Origin: Bacillota bacterium
GTDB lineage: Bacteria > Bacillota > Clostridia > Oscillospirales > Acutalibacteraceae
Assembly: GCA_023416955.1 (NCBI GenBank)
Contig: JAEZGM010000008.1
Coordinates: 47,844 to 111,843, forward strand
Direction: 5' to 3'
DNA length: 64,000 bases
A program made the translations under genes and the position numbers. How positions within the stretch are numbered: the first letter of the stretch is position 1; every line of letters starts with the position of its first letter. Below the pieces are notes generated by a model. The model did no database searches. It worked only from the letters and a program-made list of their open reading frames with translations, and was not told the DNA's origin. Shown here piece after piece: positions 1 through 7,114 of the stretch.

Positions 1-942
1 GCATTTTTCCTTCAGAATAACCGGCACTTTCTTCTCCCAGCGCACATTTCCGGTTTGCAGTTTGGTTCCGGTCACATCAGCTACAGAGTTAAAGCGGTAC
101 TTTTCAAGCGCGGCGGGAAGATCGGCAATGATTTTCGCGTAAAGCTCCCTGCCGCGCAGCATGGCGGCCGACAGCATCTGGACGGCGTCCGCGCCCGCAA
201 GCAGGAATTCCAGCACGTCCTCCGCGCTGGAAACACCTCCCACGCCGATCACGGCGCATTCCGGCAGCGCGGATTTAATCCGGTGAATCAACCCGAGCGC
301 GAGGTTTTTGATAACAGGGCCGGAAGTCCACGCTTCCCCGTCCGTATTGCCGAACAGCATCCCACGGCTTTTCAGGTCGATGCGAACGGTCGGCCCCAGC
401 GAATTGATCGCGACAACGCCGTTGCCGCCGTTTTCCAGAATCGTCTGCGCGAACGCAACCGGCTCCGGAATATGGGGGCTGAGTTTCACAAAAACCGGCT
501 TGCCGGTGACGGAACGCACCGCGCGTACGGTCTCCCCGATTTTTGCTAGGTCTTTCCCCACATAATGTGTGGAAAGCTCAAACGCGTCGGCAAACGGGTT
601 CAATCGGGGGATCAGTTCCGTCAGCTCCTCCTTCCGGTATCCCACGCTGACAATCAGCGGCTTTCCGGGAGCCGCCTTGCGGTATGCCGGCAAAAATTCA
701 TCAATCCATACGTCGGGGCCGTACTCCGACCAAAGCTCCGCGTTCATAATAAAATCACGCTCGCCGTAGATGCACGGTCTCGGCACACGCGCCGGAACGG
801 AGGAAATTGTTTTCGTCACCATTGCGCCCAGACCGAGATCAGAGAGCGTCAGCATTTTTTCGCAGTCTCCGGTCAGCGGGCCGGAGGCGGGCATCAGCGG
901 ATTATCCAGTGTCATACCGGCAACGGTTGTTTGCAGATTCAT
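1..942 (-). CDS. Dihydroorotate dehydrogenase-like flavoprotein (partial, runs off left edge)
   Basis: Read on the minus strand the frame opens with ATG at 942 and stays open through base 1 (314 codons), so the C-terminus is missing. It begins MNLQTTVAGMTLDNPLMPAS, typical of class 1 dihydroorotate dehydrogenase/PreA barrels, and has VFVKLSPHI, INSLGP and the phosphate-binding GVGGVSSAEDVLEF near residue 245. The family SCPN catalytic-loop signature is not present; the aligned stretch reads ELSTHYVGKD, so a substrate other than dihydroorotate is likely. It is the last visible gene of the minus-strand purine operon. Whether a C-terminal 4Fe-4S domain (as in PreA) follows cannot be seen. Flavoprotein family is secure, substrate is not. 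Confidence 0.8.
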   Translation of the reverse strand, partial: MNLQTTVAGMTLDNPLMPASGPLTGDCEKMLTLSDLGLGAMVTKTISSVPARVPRPCIYGERDFIMNAELWSEYGPDVWIDEFLPAYRKAAPGKPLIVSVGYRKEELTELIPRLNPFADAFELSTHYVGKDLAKIGETVRAVRSVTGKPVFVKLSPHIPEPVAFAQTILENGGNGVVAINSLGPTVRIDLKSRGMLFGNTDGEAWTSGPVIKNLALGLIHRIKSALPECAVIGVGGVSSAEDVLEFLLAGADAVQMLSAAMLRGRELYAKIIADLPAALEKYRFNSVADVTGTKLQTGNVRWEKKVPVILKEKC

Positions 943-1012
943 GGTATCAGGCCTTTCCGTCTTGCGCCGTTCGGTACAAAACAAAGAATATGAGCGCCGA
1001 ATGGCGCGGACG

Positions 1013-2296
1013 CTAAGAAATTCTTTCCCATAATTTTTTTGAAACGGATTGCGCATTCCGGGCAATTGCCGACTCGCTGACCGCAGGCACATAGTCGGTC
1101 ATGCGGAGCTGCCCGCCGCACCAGACGTCTTTCGGGCGAAACGCGTCCAGCATTCCATAGAAGAAATGCCCCCAGATATTACTTTCGTCCATCGGAGTAG
1201 GCGGGTTGTACGGATGAAAAAGGAAATCCGCCTCATAGCCCGATTCCAAACGGCCCAGCCGGCAGTTGAGCAAATTTCCGGCGTAACCGTAGCCAAAACG
1301 CAGCATTTGCCGCAGCTCCCCGAACGAAAAAGCAGTCGGCGACTGCGCACGGTGGTGCATGGTGTAAACCAGATTCAGCATTTCGCGCGCCATGTTAAAG
1401 CCCAGTCCGTCGTTGCCCAGAATACAGGGGATACCCTGCTTTAAAAATTCAGGGGCATCGGGCAGGTCGACACCGTTGTTCATGTTGGAGGTCGGGTTTA
1501 CGGCAATCGTTGCGCCGCGTTCCCGAATGAGCGGAAAATCCTCCGCTTCTATATGGTTGCAGTGTGCCAGCAACGAACCGCTCCGCAGCAGGCCGAAGGA
1601 ATCCAGCCTTTGTACGATGGATTTGCCGTAACAGCTCCGGCAGTCCCGTGCGTCCTCCCCGCTTTCCGCAACATGAATATGAATCGGCAGGTCGGCGCTG
1701 TGTTCAGCAATGTAGGCCAACGAGGAGTCGGAAAGCGTCATGGATGCATGCATCCCGAACAACCCCGCGTATTTTTTGGAGGAGGCTGACGCGAATTCCA
1801 CGTTTTCCTCCACGCACTGTTCCAGCGGGAAACGGTCGCTGGTTTCAAAGCAGAAAATACCGCGCAGGCCGGATTCGTCACAGACGGCGCGTTTCAGAAG
1901 TTCGAGCGTGCCCTTAATATCGGTTCCGCTTGCGTGGTGGTCAATCACGGTTGTGACGCCGTTTTTGATGAATTCCGCGCCGCTTACCAGTCCGCTCGCG
2001 TAAACCGCTTCGCGGTCAAGCCCGGCGTCGAGTTTCCACCACAGCTGCTCCAGTATTTCGGTAAAATTATGCGGCGCAAACAGCGTGTTCCAGCCGCGGG
2101 AAAAAGTGGAATAAATATGGGTGTGCCCCGCGAGCAGTCCGGGCATTACAACGCCGCCGGAGCAGTCGAAAACCTCCTGTGCGCCCGGAAAATCCGCCAT
2201 CGGCCCGACGGACTGTATCCGGTCGTCAAACAGCAGGTAGCAGTCCTGACGGTAGGTATCAAAGTCAAACAAACTGGCATGAATCAGGGCTTTCAT
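1013..2296 (-). CDS. ssnA: SsnA-like amidohydrolase
   Basis: A 427-residue metal-dependent hydrolase of the AtzA/guanine-deaminase-like branch. Visible metal and catalytic motifs are GHTHIYS near residue 58, IHIHVAESGED near 208, LLAHCNH near 245 and LGNDGLGFN near 296. The N-terminus matches SsnA, known from Escherichia coli clusters that combine molybdenum hydroxylase, HyuA and YgfK and from anaerobic purine-degrading gut bacteria. Start ATG overlaps the stop of the upstream hydantoinase-like gene by 4 bases, so the two are translationally coupled. The role inferred here is hydrolysis of a purine-derived intermediate in the cytoplasm; the exact substrate is not readable from sequence. Confidence 0.8.
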   Translation of the reverse strand: MKALIHASLFDFDTYRQDCYLLFDDRIQSVGPMADFPGAQEVFDCSGGVVMPGLLAGHTHIYSTFSRGWNTLFAPHNFTEILEQLWWKLDAGLDREAVYASGLVSGAEFIKNGVTTVIDHHASGTDIKGTLELLKRAVCDESGLRGIFCFETSDRFPLEQCVEENVEFASASSKKYAGLFGMHASMTLSDSSLAYIAEHSADLPIHIHVAESGEDARDCRSCYGKSIVQRLDSFGLLRSGSLLAHCNHIEAEDFPLIRERGATIAVNPTSNMNNGVDLPDAPEFLKQGIPCILGNDGLGFNMAREMLNLVYTMHHRAQSPTAFSFGELRQMLRFGYGYAGNLLNCRLGRLESGYEADFLFHPYNPPTPMDESNIWGHFFYGMLDAFRPKDVWCGGQLRMTDYVPAVSESAIARNAQSVSKKLWERIS

Positions 2297-3606
2297 AGGC
2301 GTTCGAGCTTCCTTTTCAAGTATTCGCCCTTCGGCGGGTGATCGCCGCCGATGAAAGCGCCGTCCTTCACCAGGCAGCGCCCTTTGGAATAGGTGTCAAG
2401 CACCCGGCCTTTCAGCTTCCTGCCGAAATATACGCTGTCAGGGTCGCTGTCCGTCCACTGTGTGTTCGGGTCAAATAAAATCACGTCCGCGTCGGCACCG
2501 GGGAGAAGATTTCCCTTGCGGGGGTAAAGTCCCTCGATTTTTGCGGGGTTCACCGTAAATTTCGGAATGACCTGCTCCCCGAAACGCTCGTACATCAGCG
2601 AAAAGGAGGTGCGCACGCCGCCGATTCCCATCGGAATTTCGTTCACATATTCCCGCTGCTTCAGACCCCTCTCAAACGGGCAGTGGTCGGTCGCGATAAC
2701 ATCGGTCAAGCCGATGTGCTGCCGCAGCTTCTGCTGCTCCTCTTTGCTGCGCAGCGGCGGGGTCATGGTGTAGCGGTAACCGTCCTCCTGACCGTAAACG
2801 GAAGAATCCAGTTCAAAGTAATGCGGGCAGCTTTCCAGAATAATATTCGTATGCAGGGAATCGGAATAAAGCGCTTTGAGCCGCTGCGCGGTTGTTCCCG
2901 CGTTCAAATGCACAATATAAAGAAGTCCGTCGCGCTGTACCGCAAATTCCGCCAGTTTCAGAACCTCCGTCAACTCGCACAGCATCGGCCTGGCGTTTTC
3001 ATGATCTTTCACCGGAATGCCGGGGCCTTCCCGCACAAGGTCGTCATTTTCCGCGTGAACCACAACCCGGACACCGAATTCTTTGGAATAGCGGAGTAAA
3101 TCGTCAATGCGGTTGTCCTTTGTCCTGCGGTTGGTGGTGGAATAGGTGGTGAACAATTTCACGGTGGGCATACCCAGCCCGCGCATCGCGGTATAAAAGG
3201 AGGGAATGTCCTCCTCCGGCTGTGCCACACACGCGTGGAATCCGTAATCAATCACACAGCTTTGCGCGAGCGCCGAACGTTCACGAAATGCCGCCGCAAG
3301 CTGAACACTGTTTTTCACCGGGTCTAAAAAATCAATGACCGTGGTCACGCCGCCCAGAGCCGCCTGAATCGAACCGGAGTAAAAATCGTCTTTAGAGGTA
3401 TTTTTGCCCACCGTCAGCGCAAAGTGAACGTGGGGGTCGATTAAGCCGGGGAGCACCAATTTTCCGGCAGCGTCACAGGTCTGCGCACAGTCCAAATAGG
3501 CGGACGACAGCGCGGAGATTTTTCCGTCCTTAATATACAGATTTCCGTCGAACCAGCCGCCGTCCGCATAAATACGGCCGTTCAGGATACCGAGGTCAAA
3601 TACCAT
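2293..3606 (-). CDS. hyuA: Dihydropyrimidinase/hydantoinase-type cyclic amidohydrolase
   Basis: A 437-residue cyclic amidohydrolase (dihydropyrimidinase, allantoinase, hydantoinase family). The binuclear metal site is intact: DPHVHF near residue 58, the lysine normally carboxylated in VKLFTTY near 150, VVHAEN near 184, ESCPHYF near 241 and IATDHCPF near 312. It would open a cyclic imide or ureide ring. Genes of this type (HyuA) accompany ssnA and molybdenum hydroxylases in anaerobic purine clusters, which supports a ring-opening step there. ATG start; 11-base overlap with the preceding gene and 4-base overlap with ssnA. The symbol follows the E. coli neighbour and is tentative. Confidence 0.8.
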   Translation of the reverse strand: MVFDLGILNGRIYADGGWFDGNLYIKDGKISALSSAYLDCAQTCDAAGKLVLPGLIDPHVHFALTVGKNTSKDDFYSGSIQAALGGVTTVIDFLDPVKNSVQLAAAFRERSALAQSCVIDYGFHACVAQPEEDIPSFYTAMRGLGMPTVKLFTTYSTTNRRTKDNRIDDLLRYSKEFGVRVVVHAENDDLVREGPGIPVKDHENARPMLCELTEVLKLAEFAVQRDGLLYIVHLNAGTTAQRLKALYSDSLHTNIILESCPHYFELDSSVYGQEDGYRYTMTPPLRSKEEQQKLRQHIGLTDVIATDHCPFERGLKQREYVNEIPMGIGGVRTSFSLMYERFGEQVIPKFTVNPAKIEGLYPRKGNLLPGADADVILFDPNTQWTDSDPDSVYFGRKLKGRVLDTYSKGRCLVKDGAFIGGDHPPKGEYLKRKLERL

Positions 3607-5197
3607 GCCGGTTCACTCCCTTCAGCACCATGCCGGGCAGTTCCCCGGTATGCGCTCCGTTTTCAACCGCGATTTTGCCGTTGACCATGACCATTCGGAT
3701 GCCGAGCGGGTACCGCTCCGGCTCCGTAAAGCTGTTATCGTCGCAAATCTGCTCCGGGTCAAATATAATAATATCTGCCGCATAATCCGGTTTTAGCAGG
3801 CCGCGGTCGGAAAAGCCGTAGACCTCGGCGGATTTTCCGGTCATTTTATGCACGGCCTGCTCCAAAGTCAGAACGCCCTGTTCCCGCACATAGCGTCCCA
3901 AGATGCGGGGAAATGCGCCGTAAACGCGGGGGTGGGGTTTTCCGCCCAGAAGACCGTCCGTGCACACATTCTGTTCGGGGCGCTTCATGATGGTCACAAG
4001 TTCGTCCTCGCGTCCGTAATAATCAATCATGCCGACTGCGTTTTCTTCTTCGACCAGCAGGCCAAACGTTGCGTCCAGCGGGGAAACGCCCCGCATTTCC
4101 CCAAGCTGTACCAGATTTTTGCCGACGGCGTCCTCACTTTTTTCATGCTTGACACTGGTGATGTAAATACCGTCAAGTCCGGCGAAGTCCACGAAATTAT
4201 CCCAATCGCAGTCCGTGCGCAGAATCTCCCGCTTCAGCTCTTCCCGTACGGAAGCGTCGGCAAGGCGCTGTAAAAGCTTTTCCGTGCCGCCGTCGTGCGC
4301 CCACGGGGGGAGAATCACACTGAGCATCGTGCTGCCCGCCGTGTAGGGGTACTGATCAAACGAAACACGGACGCCCTCGCTTTCGGTCTGCTCAATCATG
4401 CGAAGCGCTTCGTCAAGGAAATGCCAGTTGCGCCGCCCGCAGATTTTGAAGTGAGAAAAGTGCACCCTTACCCCCGACTCGCGGCCGATATCCAGAATTT
4501 CCTGCATGGACGTAAGAATGGAGCCTGCCTCACTGCGCTGGTGAACCACAAAAACGCCGTCGTATTCGGCGACAACCTTACACAACGTAATTAGTTCCTG
4601 CTTTTCGGCATAGACGCAGGGAATGTAAATCAGACCCGTGGAAAGGCCAACTGCGCCCGCTTCCAGTTCGCGGCGCAAAATGGCTTTCATAGCCTCCAGT
4701 TCCGCCGGGGACGGCGCGCGGTTATCAAGGCCCATGGCCTCCATGCGAATGTTGCCGTGCGGCGCGAGATACGCCGCGTTTACGCCCAGACCGGATTTTT
4801 GAAGCAGGGAGAAGTATCCTTCGGCGGTACGGTAGTTCCAGTCGATGCGGTCGCTGTCACCGTCAAGCCCGGAAATATTCTTCCGCCAGTCGCCGATATA
4901 ACGCTCCGGTAGGGGGGCCATTGAAATACCGTCCTGCCCGAACACCTCTGTTGTGATACCCTGAAAGACCTTCGGCTTTACCGTCGGGTCGGACAGTATC
5001 TTTAAATCGCTGTGGCTGTGCGTATCAATGAAGCCAGGCGCGACCACACAGCCCGCCGCGTCGATCACGCGGTCAAAATTCCCCGCCAAATCGGTGCCGA
5101 TTTCGGAAATTTTGCCGTCCGTGATACACAGGTCGCCGTAAAAGGACTTCGAGCCGCTTCCGTCCACAATCCGTCCGTTTATAATTTTAGTCCGCAT
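3596..5197 (-). CDS. N-acyl-D-amino-acid deacylase-like amidohydrolase
   Basis: A 533-residue member of the D-aminoacylase branch of amidohydrolases: APGFIDTHSHSDLK near residue 55, VVHQRSEAG near 222, VHFSHFKICG near 247, and a C-terminal CTDGLLGGKPHPR with the conserved Asp. In characterised D-aminoacylases a Cys in a GNCG-like motif is a metal ligand; here the equivalent reads FGQDGISMAPL with Asp. AAGGAG lies 7 bases before the ATG. It overlaps the mocA-like gene by 19 bases. Its place between the hydantoinase-like and molybdenum-hydroxylase genes suggests it hydrolyses an amide or carbamoyl product of purine opening rather than N-acyl-D-amino acids; that is inference. Confidence 0.75.
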   Translation of the reverse strand: MRTKIINGRIVDGSGSKSFYGDLCITDGKISEIGTDLAGNFDRVIDAAGCVVAPGFIDTHSHSDLKILSDPTVKPKVFQGITTEVFGQDGISMAPLPERYIGDWRKNISGLDGDSDRIDWNYRTAEGYFSLLQKSGLGVNAAYLAPHGNIRMEAMGLDNRAPSPAELEAMKAILRRELEAGAVGLSTGLIYIPCVYAEKQELITLCKVVAEYDGVFVVHQRSEAGSILTSMQEILDIGRESGVRVHFSHFKICGRRNWHFLDEALRMIEQTESEGVRVSFDQYPYTAGSTMLSVILPPWAHDGGTEKLLQRLADASVREELKREILRTDCDWDNFVDFAGLDGIYITSVKHEKSEDAVGKNLVQLGEMRGVSPLDATFGLLVEEENAVGMIDYYGREDELVTIMKRPEQNVCTDGLLGGKPHPRVYGAFPRILGRYVREQGVLTLEQAVHKMTGKSAEVYGFSDRGLLKPDYAADIIIFDPEQICDDNSFTEPERYPLGIRMVMVNGKIAVENGAHTGELPGMVLKGVNRHGI

Positions 5198-5787
5198 GGG
5201 TCTGCTCCTTCCTTTTCGAGCTTTTCAGCATACTGCCGCGCGCTGCGGTAATCCTCCATGGTATCGACATCCATTAAAATCCCTTCCTGACCGACTTCAA
5301 CGAAAACGCAGTCCTTGCCGGAAAGGTATTTTTTTAAATTGGAGTCGGCGGGTTCGGCCAAAATTTCCTTGACGCACGCGCCGTTCAAAAGTACCGGGTG
5401 CCCCCGTTTTCCGCCGTAGGTGGGAATGGCGGCTTCTTTTTTGGATTCCAGCAGTTTTGCGCAGACTTCGTGGGAAATCAGCGGGCAGTCGCCGGGCGTA
5501 AAGAAAAAGCGGTCGGCTGTCACCCGCGCAACACCCGCGCGAACGGAGGAGAACATGCCCTGCGCGAAATCGGGATTCTGCACTACGGTTACAAAGTCAT
5601 AGCCTTCCACCAGACTTTGGATGCGTTCTTCCTGAAACCCGGCAACGACGAAAACAGTGGAACAGAATTTCTGAAAAAGCTCCACGCTGCGCAGTAGAAT
5701 GGGCTTCCCGCCGAAGTCAAGCTGCATTTTAAATGTGCCCGCGCGGCTGGAATAGCCCGCCGCCAGTATGACGGCCTGCGGTTTCAT
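5179..5787 (-). CDS. mocA: MocA-type molybdenum cofactor cytidylyltransferase / NTP transferase
   Basis: A 202-residue MobA-like NTP transferase. The N-terminus VILAAGYSSRAGTFKMQ is the nucleotide-binding loop, FTPGDCPLI near residue 93 carries the metal-binding Asp, and KRGHPVLL matches the MocA group. MocA adds CMP to molybdopterin for enzymes of the xanthine dehydrogenase family, fitting its position inside an xdh operon. ATG start, 4-base overlap with the xdhB-like gene. MobA (GMP addition) is less likely given the partner enzyme. No molybdate transporter or moa/moe genes are in the window. Confidence 0.8.
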   Translation of the reverse strand: MKPQAVILAAGYSSRAGTFKMQLDFGGKPILLRSVELFQKFCSTVFVVAGFQEERIQSLVEGYDFVTVVQNPDFAQGMFSSVRAGVARVTADRFFFTPGDCPLISHEVCAKLLESKKEAAIPTYGGKRGHPVLLNGACVKEILAEPADSNLKKYLSGKDCVFVEVGQEGILMDVDTMEDYRSARQYAEKLEKEGADPCGLKL

Positions 5788-6647
5788 TCCGGTTTCCCGT
5801 TCGGTGAAAAACGGGAAAGCTCCTCAATGAAATGCCGTATCAGGTTCATGGCGACTGTTTTGCGGTATACCGCGGAGGAACGCTGATCGTCGATCGGCCT
5901 GACGGAATCCGCGTACAGCGCGCACACCTGCTCCGGGTGGAGCTTTTTCAGCGGAGTTCCGACAAGGCACCGCTCCGCTTCGGGCAAGCGGACTACGGTA
6001 GGACCGACCGCACCGACGGCAATCCGTATATTTTTCAGAATTCCCTGTTCTGTTTCGGCAAGTCCCGCGAAGGACAGCTTGGAAATGGCGTCGGCCTTGC
6101 GCGCACCCACTTTTTTATAATAGGTAAAATCATAAGCATTCAGAGGAACCCGTACGGAAACAAGAAGTTCCCCCGACTGCAGGGCGGTTTTTCCCGGGCC
6201 CAATATAAATTTTTCGACAGGCAGCTCCCGCTCGCCGTGCGCGCTTTTCAGAAGGACGCCTGTACCCAGCGCATACAGCACAGGAAGCGTATCGCCTGCG
6301 GGCGAAGCGTTGCAAAGGTTTCCGCCGAGGGTTCCCATATTCCGGATGGCGGGGGAGGCCATGGAGCTTACCGCCTGCTTCAGAATTTCCGGTACGGTGT
6401 CATCTGTGAGAATATCCGCGAGCCGTACGGCGGCGCCGACGGAGAGAACGCCCCGTTCCGACTTCACGGATTGGAGTTCCGGAAGCTCCGCAACAAAGAG
6501 GGGTGGCTTGTCGAAACGGGGAAGCGTACCGGACCAGCTGTGTTTTTTCACCATCAGGTCGGTGCCCCCGGCCAATACCGTAAATTCTCCGCTTTCCAGC
6601 AGAGAGAGCGTTTCTTCAAGTGTTTGTGCTTTGAACGTGTCTACCAT
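5784..6647 (-). CDS. xdhB: Molybdenum hydroxylase FAD-binding subunit (XdhB-like)
   Basis: A 287-residue medium subunit of the xanthine dehydrogenase family. FAD-binding signatures are visible: VLAGGTDLMVKK near residue 24 and AIRNMGTLGGNLCNASPAGD near 99-118, followed by the CO-dehydrogenase flavoprotein C-terminal domain (FTYYKKVGARKADAISK). The frame is open further upstream, but ATG at 6647 is chosen because a G-rich ribosome binding site precedes it and the protein then begins MVDTFKAQTLEE, as in the family. Overlaps the 2Fe-2S subunit gene by 7 bases. It passes electrons from the Fe-S centres to the acceptor. Confidence 0.88.
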   Translation of the reverse strand: MVDTFKAQTLEETLSLLESGEFTVLAGGTDLMVKKHSWSGTLPRFDKPPLFVAELPELQSVKSERGVLSVGAAVRLADILTDDTVPEILKQAVSSMASPAIRNMGTLGGNLCNASPAGDTLPVLYALGTGVLLKSAHGERELPVEKFILGPGKTALQSGELLVSVRVPLNAYDFTYYKKVGARKADAISKLSFAGLAETEQGILKNIRIAVGAVGPTVVRLPEAERCLVGTPLKKLHPEQVCALYADSVRPIDDQRSSAVYRKTVAMNLIRHFIEELSRFSPNGKPE

Positions 6648-7114
6648 AATCCGTCCCCCCTTTCGGCGGCAAGCTGGATCGCTTCGACTATCATGGTGTA
6701 GCCGGTGCAACGGCACAGATTGCCGGAAAGTGCCTCGCGAATTTCCTCTTCGCTCGGCCTCGCGTTGCGGGAAAGCAGCGCTTCCCCGGCGAGAATCATG
6801 CCGGGCGTACAAAAGCCGCACTGAACGGCTCCCGCGTCAGCGAAAGCGGCTTCCATGATTTGAAACCGCTCGCTTTCGCGGTAACCCTCAATCGTCAGCA
6901 CCTCCCTGCCGTCTGCCGCGCCGACTGGTGTCAGGCAGGAGTTGGCGAGCCTGCCGTCAATCAGAACGGAGCACGCGCCGCATTCACCTTCGCCGCAGCC
7001 TTCTTTGGTGCCGGTCAGGTTCAAATCCTCCCGCAGCACGTCGAGCAGCCGTTTCAGCGGGTTGACCTGCAGTTCCACCGGACGGTGGTTTAGAATCAAT
7101 TTAATATTTTGCAT
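6641..7114 (-). CDS. xdhC: Molybdenum hydroxylase 2Fe-2S subunit (XdhC-like)
   Basis: A 157-residue small subunit with two 2Fe-2S clusters. The plant-ferredoxin-type site is CGEGECGAC near residue 40 with a further Cys at SCLTP; the second site is QCGFCTPGM near 98 and LCRCTGY near 134. The length and arrangement are normal for the family. ATG start; its 5' end overlaps the large subunit gene by 14 bases. It forms the electron relay between the molybdenum site and FAD. The E. coli Xdh naming is used (A, molybdenum; B, FAD; C, Fe-S). Confidence 0.9.
   Translation of the reverse strand: MQNIKLILNHRPVELQVNPLKRLLDVLREDLNLTGTKEGCGEGECGACSVLIDGRLANSCLTPVGAADGREVLTIEGYRESERFQIMEAAFADAGAVQCGFCTPGMILAGEALLSRNARPSEEEIREALSGNLCRCTGYTMIVEAIQLAAERGDGLW

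Noticed and set aside
939..1121. 60-residue frame between the flavoprotein and ssnA genes
   Set aside because: Antisense to no known motif, overlaps the end of ssnA, no ribosome binding site; shadow of real genes.
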